A DNA stretch of 64,000 nucleotides, taken from the NCBI GenBank assembly GCA_946811695.1, contig OX328124.1, forward strand, positions 57,346,549 through 57,410,548, written 5' to 3'. Under the pieces are notes generated by a model that did not search any database, was not told the DNA's origin, and worked only from the letters and a program-made list of their open reading frames with translations. Below are positions 23,653 to 36,654 of the stretch, in pieces (the stretch's first letter is position 1; each line of letters opens with the position of its first letter). Source of the DNA: Gonocerus acuteangulatus. Its lineage: Eukaryota; Arthropoda; Insecta; Hemiptera; Coreidae. Made by a program: the position numbers and the translations under genes.

Positions 23653-25471
23653 AGCTTTTGCTAATAAATACTTTGAAAAACAGTGGAGAGACATCATTTT
23701 TCTACCTTCTACGAAATCGAGAACTCCACAAATAACGCTGCATACATCACAGAAATAAAAGTTAGGTTAAAATAAAGATCATTTCATTACGAACACGGTG
23801 GTATAGGGTTGTCTGAGAAAAATCAGTCAGAATTCAGGTTGTCGAGCTTTAAAGAGTGAAATATTGCTGCGAGGGAATACTTGCGACAGCGAGATAATAG
23901 TCATATATATAGGGTGTCCCGCATTGAGGTGTCATAAATTTAGGGGTTTATTCTGCACTTCATTTGTAGTTCATTGGCACAAAAATGAACGTTCTATCTG
24001 AAAATGTAGTAGAGCTACACAAGCGTTTGTGTATTTTAAAAACTACTGTTTTTGTTTTTAAAGAAAAACTGTGTTTTCAAGATTTTTGATCAATGCATCT
24101 TAAATAACGACGACATTTTTAGAATCTACATTAAATTTCCAATAAGAAACACCCGTTATTGAAATATTACCATGAAAATTAAGAGCTATATTAAAAGCCA
24201 TGTAGATGAGAATGTTTAATATTAGTGTTTTATTAAATTATTCAATATTTTTTTTATCGGCTATTATTAGACTTAGAGGTTTGCATCCGCCTCAAAAGTT
24301 GGATTATTTAATAAGCTTCAAAATGGTATCTCTTAGTTTAAGAAAAAGTTCTATTTCAATCAATATTTTTCTGATTTCTAAGTCAAAACAAATAAATGTG
24401 CTTTAGCATGAAGGAACCATTCGATAATAAACAGCTATGGACCTGAGGATTCGTCTAGTATGATCGGAACTGTAAAAATCTAGTTTTTGCTATTACCACA
24501 TATGTTCAACTTTAAATCAATTTTCCTCAAAACATTGAGTTTGTTAAAAATACCCCTTGACCTCTAAGGTCCTCAATTAAAGTAGGAAAGACCTATGTAT
24601 TACATTTATTCAAGGCAAAAAAGTCACAAATTAATTAAATAAGAATTAACACGACAAAAAGGGCCACTTATACCCATAAATTACTCTGTTTTCTATGTGT
24701 ATACATGTATATTTTACTTTTTTGTTTAAAGTATTTTATTTCCGTAGGGTTTGTCTTGCGGCCAACAGAATTTAAAGAAACAAATAGTAAGAACGAGTCG
24801 ACTGTAGCTTATGGTTTCACAAGCGGTGACTAAGAGTACCAATCAAAACAGTTTCAAAACATACTAGAAATTTGTTTCCAGCTGTCTCTTTCTGGATTTT
24901 ATCGCTCACAGCTGAACAGGCATGAAACAAAATTTCACGTTGAAGAGACCAGAATGACAATGGTTGAAGTCCGAAAGTAACTTCATAAATATGTGTATTT
25001 CTGTATGAGACGTAGTTCACAAGAGGACAGGAAATAACGGTATGAATAAAAGGAGAACTAGTAAAAGCAATATCTGCTTGGGTGTGCGGCCACAATGAAG
25101 AAAGATAAAGGAGTAACTTATGTAGACGAGCGATTTATTACCAGGTTTTATTACTCACGTTTCCGTTCTCACTCATCCAAGACACGCCATCTTCTAATTG
25201 AAGTGTAGGCCTCTTTCACTCCCAAGTGGGCCTTCACTTAATGAGAAAATGTATTTAAATCTTGTAACATGGTACAGTAAGCAATTACTAAACAGTTTGC
25301 AACAGCAAACAGTTTTTGCTATGAATGACATCTCAATTACAACAAATGCTGACTATAAACGTTTATTCATATCGATGACTCACTCTAATTGCAATAATTC
25401 CAAATAGGCATGGAACATATAATAAAGAAAAACGTTTGTCTTTTAACCTTTTCGATGCGACGTGCGCCGGC

Positions 25472-25473
<2 letters not shown>
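23653..25473. other. Unassigned DNA
   Basis: TATAGGGTGTCCCGCATTG at 23909 looks like one end of a mariner-like element, but its partner was not found. No gene recognised. Confidence 0.5.
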
Positions 25474-26139
<666 letters not shown>

Positions 26140-26242
26140 TCCTTTTTTTGAAATAAAAGCCACCAACCGTAGTGGGAATCGAACCGAGTGTGTACGGCAC
26201 CTAGACATAAGGTGTTAACGCCTTAACAGTCGCAGTCATTTC
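26140..26242 (-). mobile_element. tRNA-derived SINE (type S2), worn copy
   Basis: On the minus strand a GGTTCGATTCCCACTA box B block follows a GTTAAGGCGTTAACACC segment, as in the better copies at 35483, 40458 and 52805. The head is diverged. Confidence 0.6.
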
Positions 26243-26511
26243 ACACAATTAAAAATAACGAAAGGGTAGAAATATTAAACAAAAATTACCCTAAAATAAA
26301 TTCTCAGTTAATATCCTTTATTGTAAATATTATGACTTAGTGATATCACCAATAAGTCTGTGAGAATTACCATTTTTAAGTGCATAGGCAAAAAAATTGC
26401 GAACATTTTAATTTAAGAAAACTCCCTTTAGATCCGGCAAGAAGCAGTTTTTATGACCTTGGAGCGATACCACTTTGAAATTTAAAACAGTAGTAAATAA
26501 TTCCCCTTTCA

Positions 26512-26890
26512 TTTTTTTTTTTTTTTTTCAAGGTAACCGAACGAAACGCAGTTGGGAGGTGCAGGGAACTCCTCTCACTGGCATCTCGTAAATCTTGTAA
26601 TGGATGAAAAACAATTACTTTACATGTAACTGCCAATAAGTTTCGTTTTTGCATCGAGGGCGCATTTCGTTCGGCACAAAGGTTTTGGGATGTGCCGCTC
26701 TTAAGAAAAAAATTAATGCAATTCTTTCTTTCTTTTTTTTCTTGTCCATGCATTGAGTGGCCGTCAATGTCCATGAGTTGAAGGCAAAAAACGCGAAGCT
26801 ACCTACAGCGCAACTTCCTGCAGATGCTTCTGCACCCACGACCTCATTCACTCTCTGGAAAGGATAATTCGGGTAGAATCTAATCAATAC
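26512..26890 (-). mobile_element. Unidentified poly(A)-tailed retroposon
   Basis: Read on the minus strand, a 360-bp body with higher GC than its surroundings (GACGGCCACTCAATGCATGG, GCCGAACGAAATGCG) ends in GGTTACCTTG and an 18-nt A-tail (plus T-run 26512-26529). Two overlapping frames of about 100 codons cover it, but neither matches a family I know. It may be a LINE 3' end or a processed transcript. Confidence 0.4.
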
Positions 26891-27224
26891 CAAGTCCATC
26901 TCATAGGAACGGCGACATCCTAGTGTTTATATAACGTGCTTATATCTGGTGTGATTTGGAATATTTATAATAAAAACACATTAAGAATCTTTATCTACTA
27001 TTGAGAAATCGAAATTCAAGTCTGACCCTTTATTGTAGGAAATTGATTAGGATCTCGAATGGTTAGAATACCTTCTCTAACCATGAATTTCGAAAAAATG
27101 TAAAAACTCTTAAAATTCCAAAGAAAGCATGTTAAACAAGCAAAATATAGGTTGTAAGTGCTGTACTGACAGGATTCAATTCCATACCTATAATGATTCC
27201 AGTGCCAAATATCCATGAGCAATC

Positions 27225-27259
<35 letters not shown>

Positions 27260-27425
27260 TTTTTTAGTGTCTCAGGAGATTTCATATTCAGAATCGCTAT
27301 TAATTTATGTTGGAGCTAATTAAACTCTAATTGCAAGTTGTCGGAAATTTAAGGCATAAATGCCAATGACAAAATAACTATCTCTATGTCGAGGACAAAA
27401 TATCGAATGGACGAAAAATACACAT
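26891..27425. other. Unassigned DNA, decayed family X 5' end at left
   Basis: AAGTCCATCTCATAGGAACG-GCGACATCCTAG at 26891 is a degraded 5' end of the X group. Otherwise nothing; T-run 27229-27258. Confidence 0.45.
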
Positions 27426-27973
27426 AAAAAGTCCGTCACGCAGGAGCTGCATAACTAAGCACTTTCCTCAGAATTGGGTAGTGTCGAGCGCATTCCTGAA
27501 TAATTTGCTTAAAATAACCTCTATAGATAAATAAAATAAGAACATAAATAACACCTGTTTCAATTCAATTCAAACATAGTACAAAGTAAATCCCCCCCTT
27601 CCGATAGACCGATTTAGTTCATTTTTACAACACTTCTTTCTTATTAGATACCCAGGACGTATTCCGCGTTTCGTTACAGCAGAAATTACGACCGGTTTGA
27701 GCAAATTAGTAATTTGGGTCCGGAGTAAACCCCCTCTCCTAATAAACGGATTTTGTTTATTTTTACAACATATTTTCCTCTTTAGTTGACCAGAACGAAT
27801 ACAGAGTTTCGTTGAAATATAAGAATTACGACTGTTATTAACAAATAACTACTTTGGCTCCGGAGTAAACCCCCCTCCAGATGGACCGAACTCGTTAAAT
27901 CGTTTGATGGGGGAATACTATATACCAAGTCTCGTGGCGGAAAAACAAAAACTCTGGCCTTTATCGTGTTAAC

Positions 27974-28039
<66 letters not shown>

Positions 28040-28162
28040 TTTAGCTAGGGTAATTTTCAGTTTCTACTAGGTAGGATCGATATAGATTCGAAGAAATGTT
28101 TCAAAAATTCCGTCATGAGTTCAACCTCAATAGCTACTTTCCTTCAGAGGAAAGTGCTAAAA
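27426..28162 (+). mobile_element. Family Y (Helentron-like) copy Y2, both ends present
   Basis: 5' AAAAAGTCCGTCACGCAGGA, subterminal AGCACTTTCCTC at 27458-27469, 2-3 minisatellite units, (TA)n 27979-28035, TACTAGGTAGGATCGAT, and a 3' hairpin ACTTTCCT-TCAG-AGGAAAGT followed by GCTAAAA (28156-28162). The 3' GAGGAAAGTGCT (28147-28158) is the exact inverse of the 5' subterminal repeat. 737 bp, no coding. Confidence 0.88.
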
Positions 28163-28220
28163 GGCATAAATTATATATCATTTATGATTAGCGATATCTT
28201 TATTAATTACTATTATTGGC

Positions 28221-28545
28221 TTTTTAGCGCTTTCCTCCCTTCCTCCATAGGGCGGAAAGTCTCTTAATACGTCGACCACATGACACAAGCCGGAGATCCC
28301 GATGAGAACTATCCACTTTTCAGACTCCATACCACAAAAAAACTGGGAAAAAGTTGGCGTGTGTGTGTGTGTGTGTGTATATACACACACTCTCTAGCGA
28401 GCTCAAAAGTGGTCCGAGATTTTGGTGAGATTTGGTACGAAAATTCCTGATGTCAAATGAAAGGTCAAGTTAAGAACAAGAATCTACCTACCAGAAACAC
28501 TGGTTTTTCGGGTAAACTTCCGCGCCAAAAAAAAAGAAGAAAAAA
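28221..28545 (-). mobile_element. Family X variant, 3' part
   Basis: Minus-strand 3' end reads GGAAAGCGCTAAAAA with a hairpin against ACTTTCCGCCC; upstream are the family X boxes AATCTCGGACCACTTTTGAG and CCATT-type elements plus a GT/AC tract (28361-28388). Its subterminal repeat AGCGCTTTCC is intermediate between X (AGCGCGGTTCC) and Y (AGCACTTTCC). The 5' portion is missing. Confidence 0.72.
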
Positions 28546-30472
28546 AAACATTGCATGTGTAGGCAGGGATCGGAACAGTTAAAATTTCGAATTCTTTTTA
28601 TATCGAAAAGTTAAAATTTAACTGTTAAAAAAACTTATGTTAAAAAAATAAATTATTTAACAGTTTTAAGAGTAAATGTTATTTAGGAACTTCTAAAATT
28701 AGGTACATGAAAATAAAAGTTAAAGTAGGTAATATTTTTATTTTTTTCAATGTGAAATAAAAGTTTTAAGTATTTTAATCAAGAATTTTAGGGTTGAATA
28801 AGACAAAAATAAGAGGAAAATTGGAGTTGTACTACAAAAGACACATTTCTTTCTAAAGAACCTTTACAATGGCTTATGTTTGGAACGGAGTGAGATAGAA
28901 ATGTATGGTTGGTGGTGTTTTACTATATTTGTTGTCTAGTTTCGTCCCCTGAAGGACTGTCATCAACTTGCGATACACCCTGGATATACCTTTTCCTGGA
29001 TAAATATTAAAATATATTTCTCATGAACCTTTTTGGCAATTTCTTACTCAAGATTTAATTTATAAATCGACATAATATTTCAATAATAAAAATAAGGCAG
29101 TTACAAGGCTTTCCGTAACGCTTATAATTTGTAAAAATACCAAAATTAGGTATAAAAAAATCCATAAATAAATAGGAGAGCTGGAAATCCCGAAATACTT
29201 TTTAATGAATGTTTTTCATTTATTAAGGGACAAAAGTTGTGTATGAAAAAAGAAGCCTTTGGAAAGAACCATTTGATATATATAAGTATATAAAATATAC
29301 ACAAGTTCTAGATTGGCGTAGCCTAGTAACACGTAGGTAAAGTAATTTTCTCCATATTTTATCGTTTAACCTCTATAAAATATGAAGTTTGCAATGAATA
29401 AATAGTGTATTTACGAAACGAATACTACTGAATTGCATGCTGAAAAGAAGGAAACCATGCATTGAGTTGAAGGATCCTCAGAATGGGAAATGTGGAGGAG
29501 GCCTAGTTTGTGTGCATTTCAAGTGCCGTTCCTGCCTCATTAAAACCACATGCAACACAAAAGTCCATTCAGACGTTATCCTTCAACGGGAGTTAATCCT
29601 TGTCTATTTACTACTAAACCTTGCCGATTACTCACACAAGAAACATATCCGACAGGTTTCTATATAGATGCACAGTATGAGAGCTCATCAAAGAAAAAAT
29701 TAAGACTCTTTTAAAACAAGTCCGACTTGAAGGAACCGTGCCATGTAGGCGAATTTTCACTTGATATTTAACACGAGGATCCATCATAACTTAACGTTTA
29801 TCAGTGTAATGACATGCAGATAACCATTGAGGTGATAACAAGTGAAGGAATGGTTAGATGACCACGGATAAATGTGCTACACTTATCCGCTGCCACCTAA
29901 AAGATATCTTCCTCCATTCCCTAGGCATTTTTTTTTTCTAAAGAAGGCTGCCAGAGAGCATCCAAAAACGTTCGTAATAAAGACTTGTCTGAAAATCTGA
30001 CTTTTTTTTTTTTTTTAGCCGATCCCGTTTCTTGCTTGTTTATCCAGGTATTTATGTTTGAAGTGCTTCCTGTTGTCATCAGGTGTGATTTTGCATAGAA
30101 ACAGTATATTTTCCTTTCAATGAAACGAATCTAACACTTCTGAGATTTTAAGCCAAGTTTTCTCTGCCTTCTAGAAGGATAAGACTAAATAATTTTGCAT
30201 AAACCTTATTAGGTTTAGATACAAACATATCGATTAGCAAAATTCCTAATGTGGGTAAATAAAACAACTTATGTTTTTAATACTTTCTCCTCTCCAAAAA
30301 TCATCAAAAAAAAAATAATCATAATTAAATATGTATCTACATACATTTATTTGGAAAATTACTTGAAATATTTGAGAAAATGTTCAAACTCGGCGTTTTG
30401 TGCACCCAAAACTAAAATTTTGAGATATTGCCTTCAAAAGTCTAAATATCTTCTTCCTCTTAATCCAACGCC
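28546..30472. other. Unassigned DNA
   Basis: No supported gene. AACAAGTCCGACTTGAAGGA at 29718 is a stray degraded X 5' end. Short AT-rich frames only; the 76-codon Cys-containing frame at 29437 resembles nothing I know. Confidence 0.5.
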
Positions 30473-30758
30473 CGTCTTTGGCTTTTCAGCCATTCGACGC
30501 CGTGCCTACCAGTAAAGCCGTGCGTGTCCTTCTGTGGTGTCATCTGTCATGTTCGCCTGTAGTGCTGATAAATGTGAAAGGTGATCCGCCGTCCCGTCCT
30601 CCTGTTCCTGACAGCACAGTGGACAAGTTGGAGAATCTACTGAACCTATCCTATGTAAATGGCTCTGCAGGTAACCGTGGCCTACAGCCATCCTAAAGGT
30701 AGCCACTGCAATTCCTCGGGGTAGGCTGTCGGGGATAGGTTTTGATATTAATCTAAAT
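30473..30758 (-). pseudogene. Non-LTR retrotransposon ORF2 C-terminal fragment
   Basis: Minus strand: LPRGIAVATFRMAVGHGYLQ, SHLHRIGSVDSPTCPLC, then QEDGTADHL and an ALQ...LYW block. This order (F-L-TGH, SHLHRIG.ADSP.CPLC, T..H....C) is the region after RNase H in I/Jockey-group elements. It is a different family from 18290 and 51096. Terminal Cys of the knuckle is replaced by Ser (LSHLSAL). About 95 codons survive. Confidence 0.75.
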
Positions 30759-32540
30759 ATCTATTAAAACTGTATGTTGCTTAAACCCTTTCAGTGAGAA
30801 AGTGATATTATTTAACTTAAAAAACAATGTTTATTGGGGGCGGATTTTCGTGATTATAAAACATCACTTTTTGATTTAGGTCAAATTACCAGAAAAACTG
30901 ATATCATAAAAGATATTAATTGACTGCGAATTACGACGTAACTAAGACATTCCTAACGACAGGATGGATTGCAGGATTACAGATGAAAGCCACCATAATT
31001 TTCATTTGAATATCTAAACCATAAAGCTTATATGACAAAATCTAAATGGCATAACCTTACAGCCATCGGATTTCATATCACATTCTATTTTAATTTCCTT
31101 TAATTTTATGTATTTGTAATTGCATTTTTAATATTTAATACAGCAATGTCACTAGTTATAATTTTAAATACCAGGATAATAAAAAATGTCAATTAGGGTC
31201 ATAACCAAACTTTTTCATACTCTTGCATTTCTTTGTACTAAAATTATTAATTTGTACTAAAATTATTCAAATCAGACTATTTTTGCGGGAAACAGACAAA
31301 TTTGAATAATACATATTTTTTTTTTTGAAAGACTATAAGAACGACGGCATTTTTCGTCAGGAATTCCAGACTGCGTCATTGGACGGAAGAAATTATTATT
31401 GCTGTAACACCACAAACATCTCATTTCTCATCTCAAGGCTCGTTGAGAAAATTCCTAAAAAAAAAGAAAAAAAAAAAAAATCATAACCCGACTGTCAACA
31501 AGTTTATTTTATTTTTTACCCGACACTACTTTAAATTACTATCTCTTCAAGGAGTCCAGCTCAATACCATACGTGAGTTTTTCTAAAATTCGGTAGGCCG
31601 ATATTACTTTTTGATAATATCATTTTTTTTTTTCATAGACAAATTCTAAATATCTTTCTGTTATCTGTACCAACAGTCTGTTTCGTTATGTTAGGCATAC
31701 ACTTTTCATTCATGTCTGTCTATATAAAGTTTTTGTTTGCGTCCTACAAAAATTGACAGAGATTGATTTATTTGACTGAAACATAGGTTTTCAAAATTGA
31801 AAGAAGAAGTATTTTAAAAGAATAATAATAATAATACCTTTGAAACGCATTACCATCATGTCGCAAAATGTACGTAATAAAAATATTATGAAAAAATATT
31901 TTTAGTGAATAGAATAAACAGGATTTAAAGGGGCATCATCGACTTCGTACAAAAACGATAGAAAAATAAAGGACTATGTGATGCTTATGTTTTTTCTTCT
32001 AACTAGAAATTCTGAATCATCAAAATCCCTGAGAATGTCCAACAATCTAAGTGCATAGGGCATTTTTTATATAACATTTTGAAACGCTATCACCTAATTT
32101 CTCGAAAACAGATAATGCTGCCCTGTAAGTTTCAAGTAGTATTGCATGGTTGTTAGGTTTGAGCAGGGAGGTGTAGCTCTAAAGTAAACTCGGACAATGT
32201 TGAAAGTTTATAAGTAAGAACCTATTTTTACATGTTTATTCAAATCTCTGTTTAAGAAAGTTGAATACAATGTAGCACGTTTTGATCTATAAGTGACTCT
32301 TGTTTGTTTTCATTGTATACTATTTATAGTGAAGAGATGTTTCGCGTGAAAAGTATTCTATACAACATGGATCGTTGACTATTGAAAAAAGGAAAATGTA
32401 TATTGATTGGATGTTTAAAACGGCAAGTAAAAAATCGATCGATGTTCTTTACCAAGCAAATTTTAATTTAACCAATCTCATGAAATCGTTTTCTTCAAAT
32501 TTCCAAGTATCCTTTAATATTCTTAACGCAATTATTTATA

Positions 32541-32546
<6 letters not shown>
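30759..32546. other. Unassigned AT-rich DNA
   Basis: No gene or element recognised. Short A- and T-runs only. Confidence 0.6.

Positions 32547-32594
<48 letters not shown>
32547..32594. repeat. (TA)n microsatellite
   Basis: About 48 bp; flanks do not match family X or Y. Confidence 0.95.
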
Positions 32595-32597
<3 letters not shown>

Positions 32598-32755
32598 TTA
32601 TTCGAGTTACAATCCTGCAATGGGTTTTGTATGTAAAATGTTAGAGGCATTAAAATAATCAGTAAGCTACGATAACAAAATAAAAACAATTATAATTTAT
32701 CTGACATTACAATTACCGTCAAGTTATTATTTTCAATGTCTAAAATTATGTCATA

Positions 32756-32925
32756 TTAAAACAATTTAGGCAGTAACCCTGATTCCGTACGTACTCTGCA
32801 CAAAGCGTATACACATTTTTAGCTTTTGGGGGACACTGGTGCCCCGTTTGCCGAGTACGTTACGGGACATATCTGTCCCGTACTTTCTAATAATTTGTTT
32901 AATTTCCGTGCATCTATTGGAGTAT

Positions 32926-32983
<58 letters not shown>

Positions 32984-33103
32984 AGAAGTTACAGCCATCG
33001 TAAGTTAAGGGAGTTGGGCTATTTTGTCTGCCGTACCTCAGTGAAAGCCAGTACAGGACATACATGTCCCATACCCCCATACCGAAGCCAACGCGTTAAT
33101 CGA
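32756..33103. repeat. Palindromic-box region around a T-run, piggyBac-like ends possible
   Basis: Boxes CGGGACA-TATC-TGTCCCG (32863-32880) and GGACATACATGTCC (33057-33070) lie either side of a 54-nt T-run (32929-32982), with TTAA at 32756 and at 33097. The right end would read CGCGTTGGCTTCGG from the TTAA inward. TTAA flanks plus GGGACA/TGTCCC palindromes recall piggyBac-like elements, but the two ends do not form a convincing TIR. Confidence 0.35.
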
Positions 33104-33241
33104 AAACGTCTTATTGAAGGAAATTAATGACCACTATTTTTGATAGGACATCCGAAGATGTCCAGGATATTTCTGAGGCTCTCAAACAGACCTGAAGGAG
33201 TAGTATTGGTCATCTAATATCCTCTCGCAATTATAAAAACC

Positions 33242-33450
33242 AGGTTAAATTGGCTGGGTCTTGTTGAAAGGATAAAGCATTGTTGACTGCTAAAAAGGAT
33301 TCACTAAGAGGCTCAGACTTCGAAGGCTAGATGATGTGAAGGCAGATTTATTAAACTAGCAATCCAGAACTGACGCTGTCTGGTTACGATCGGGAGGAAT
33401 GGTCAAAGATGGTTCGGAAGTGCAGGTCCTTCAGGGACTGGGAGTAAGAT
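33242..33450 (+). pseudogene. RTE-like RT C-terminal scrap
   Basis: Three frames in order give RLNWLGLVERI, LRLRRLDDVKADLL and YDREEWSKMVRKCRSFRDW. This is the usual tail of endonuclease-RT proteins of this group (R.RWLGHV.RM ... GRPR..W.DDVE.DL ... DR..W...V). At least two frameshifts and several stops. Confidence 0.7.
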
Positions 33451-33630
33451 TGTTACTAAGTTCATATCTGTCACCATAGATTTTAAATATCCACGCGATG
33501 TGATATTCATCGAAATTTGTAATAGGACTCTAAATGTAGATCCCTCCATCCCTGTCATGGTGTCCTCAATAATGTCCATTTTATTTAATTAAGTTAAGTA
33601 TAATAACATTTTAGCTCCAAAGGCCATAGC

Positions 33631-33700
33631 AGGGTGTCTACTACTTTCGTGAAAGCCAATTTCGTGACTTTTTCGTGACTTGAAGTGCAAATTTCGTGCC
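33631..33700 (+). mobile_element. Left end of a hAT-like element
   Basis: CAGGGTGTCTACTACTTTCG then repeats of TTTCGTGACTTTTTCGTGAC. The inverted counterpart is at 40080-40158. Left flank is GGCCATAG. Confidence 0.6.
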
Positions 33701-33851
33701 CATTAAAAAGAAAATAATTTCACTTAAGAGAAAGCCTTAAGTTTTAGCTTAAAATCATTTGTAGCTTAAACGGATTACCGTGAAATCTATAAACTCACAA
33801 TTTTACATAAATTTAAAACAATTAATAGAACTGTATAAAATGTACATCATA

Positions 33852-34106
33852 TCGTCCCTGCCATGTCAAACTATCTAATATGCAAAATCTCTTTTTTAGA
33901 TTCGTGACTTTGCTCTTGGATTCCGAGCGATACGGCTTGTCGCAAATTGTTGCAACTCTAACCCCTTTATAGAATAGCCTTTAATGCCTTAAATAAATTA
34001 TCGAATAAGACCATTTTTGAATATATTATTTCGTCAATGGATAAAATATGTTCGTTCCTATTTTTCTGCGATTTGCATATTCGTTAGTTTGACATGGCAG
34101 GGACGA
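33852..34106. mobile_element. TA-flanked MITE, TCGTC family, copy 3 (uninterrupted)
   Basis: TCGTCCCTGCCATGTCAAAC at the left is matched by GTTTGACATGGCAGGGACGA at the right; TA at 33850-33851 and 34107-34108. 255 bp. It is the clean reference for the interrupted copy at 956-1928. Confidence 0.92.
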
Positions 34107-34108
34107 TA

Positions 34109-35482
34109 TGTTAAAGTGGATAGTTACATTAATTTAAAACGTGAAGACACGATGACTCTAGAATGACTACTCAAAAATATTAAACAATGGTAGCAGAATT
34201 CAAAATTTCTAAATAAATTAGTAACTAAATATTTGTTGTTAATGTACATAATTTAGTCAACTGGTTGAAAACCAGTTGCGTCTAAAACCAGTTTGCAACT
34301 GAAACAAAACTTCTGTCCACACACGGGTGTACTGGCAAGGGCTAGTTGTAAACACCTTCTGCGCCTATGATGCAGTAAAAATGGAATGTTTATTTAGTGC
34401 TGTATGTGTTTGTTTTTAAGCCTTGGCTTGGCCGTGTGAGCTTACTATGTCAGACGAAGAAGACGTTGGGGTCATTTTGTCTCAAATCAACACACTTTTA
34501 TGACATTTTTTCCCTCGTCTGAATATGATGGCATTTGGTACATGGGTTGCCTTCATAAAGACTAAGAAAAACTCCAAATTTCAGCTTAACGTCACAAACG
34601 GTTTCTGAAATACGGCCATGTAAAGTTTTCAAGAAGTGGTCAAAATCTTGCTGCGGCAAAATATATAGCTCCACTCCGGAGAATTTACAGTAGAAACATG
34701 ATGGGGTCAATTTTCAGTTCTTTATATGTCCTTTAAAACGGCATGTAACACATACCCTGTACTAATGTGTCACTCGCTGAACTATTATGTACTGTGAATC
34801 CAAAAACTCCACCAGGGAGAATTTACTTGCTATCCGGAGATGAAATGTTTAGAAGCAATGAAATGTTATTCCAGTACCTCTAACACATTTCTTTAAAATT
34901 TCCAAACACTTTCATAGTTTAACATTTATAAATATGGAAATAGCTGATAATATTTATGTTTTATTTAAGCTGCCAGGCACCTAAAATATTTTGAGTACAA
35001 TGTCATTTATTTTTAGACAAATATTCTAAATTGAACTAATTACAACAAATTATTAATGCAAACAATTATTTTTAAATAAGCTTTGTAATTAAGATAATAA
35101 AACTGAAATGTGTTTAAAATATATGATATGGTAATGGATTTAATTTTACAATTTTGTATTAAAAAGCTTTAATATATAAAAATACGTAAAATTAGTCAAA
35201 AGCGGCCTTCAGTTTTAAATAATTTTAAAGATTGGCACTTTATGGCTGTTAAAACACCGGCTAAACACCACTTGGTCTCGTACAAAGAAACTCCAACCGC
35301 GGGCCCACAGTGTCATGTGACTGGTTCGAAACCGTCAAAAACCAGTTGCGTCGTATGCGCCTGCCCATTCAAATACATTGCCCAGGTCGCAAAACAGTCT
35401 CACCGTGTGCCGTTGGCCTAAAGTGTACTCAATTTCAACATTTAAGTCTCCGTCTCCATGACATCCTCTGAATATTAATAAA
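34109..35482. other. Unassigned DNA
   Basis: AACCAGTTGCGTC occurs at 34269 and 35340 (direct). The region between could be a transposon remnant, but I found no TIR or transposase. A 17-codon frame after an ATG at 34449 (MSDEEDVGVILSQI) stops at once. Confidence 0.45.
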
Positions 35483-35746
35483 TTTAAATTTTAACGTCCA
35501 CTATTTTTTTATTTTTTCGTGTGTTTAACGGGGCATTAACAATTTGGCTATTAACGGCGAACGTCCATTATTATTAATTAAGAAGTTTAGGACGGGTTAT
35601 CTATAGGTTTCCACCCTTTTCTAGCCAGGATACCTTTTCTTTTTTTCTAAAGAAAAGCCGCCACCTCATAGTGGAAATCGAACCCATGACCCTTGGCACG
35701 GAGTGTTAACTGCTCACGTCTTAACAATCACGACCACCGGGCCTCC
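35483..35746 (-). mobile_element. tRNA-derived SINE (type S2), longest copy
   Basis: Minus strand: head GGAGGCCCGGTGGTCGTGAT, a GTTAACACTCCGTGCC spacer, box B GGTTCGATTTC, CACTATGAGGTGGCGGC, then a body with AACCTATAGATAACCCGTCC and a tail near AACGTCCAnnTTAAAATTT. The same tail occurs alone inside the Helitron at about 54910. A second, internal tail copy at 35558 suggests a tail duplication. Confidence 0.75.
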
Positions 35747-36654
35747 GAATATGAATAAATAACAACAAATTTTATTTTTTAATATGAATTAAGAACAATA
35801 AAAATATATCGTCACTCAAATTTCACAACCGCGTGTCAAGTTTCATATCTTTTCAGGAGAGCAATAAAACTGTAATCATCTGTAACTTGGAAAAATGCAA
35901 TTCGTCAAAGATGCGATGCATAAAACCAATAATAATAATAACTTGCAACTTATTATTAACTGAATTTGCAACTTGTCTGAATGACCTAAAATAGATGAGA
36001 GAGATAACGTGGTTACGCGGAAGTAATATATCTTCCGAGAGAAAATAAGGATTCTAAAGATATCATTAAGTCACTTTTACTAAAAATCGACTTACGCGGT
36101 TGTGAAATTTGAACGAGGATACGTAAATAATGGATGTATTCAAAGCAATCATTTTTAGAAGTCTTATTCTTTTCTTCGCTGCGTCAGAAATTAGGGGGAG
36201 AGGGATGTCATTGAGCCACGGGGCAATTGAACCAGTCTACTTAAAAAATTGAAAAAGTTAACAAAATGAATCATCCTCTTAAAATTAGACTCTAATATAT
36301 TAAACCCTGATTCCCAAAATTTGGGACCATTGTGGAAAATACTTTTTGGAAAACTCCTTTTTTTTTTTATTTTTAGGTATGCAAACTTTCTTTTCGACTT
36401 GCTACAAATTATTTAATAATTTTTACATTTTTTAATAAAATTATAAAGTTCACATTGTAATAGATTCATATACTCATACTTTATAATTCCCAACTTCATT
36501 AATAATGTATTAATTTTTCATTTACTAATAATTACAATAAAGTCATAAGGGGTCAATTGAATCATCTATCCCGGGGGCAGTTGAGCCAAAGAGAGCATTG
36601 GACATGCGCGCATCCTTTAAGATAAAAATGTCTTCGAAATAGTATCAACCTATT
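35747..36654. other. Unassigned DNA
   Basis: GGGGCAATTGAACCA (36221) and GGGGGCAGTTGAGCC (36580) are direct, divergent copies, perhaps subterminal repeats of an old DNA transposon. No gene. Confidence 0.45.

Noticed and set aside
23909..24170. Mariner-like element starting TATAGGGTGTCCC
   Set aside because: Only one end is convincing; no inverted partner or transposase within the next kilobases.
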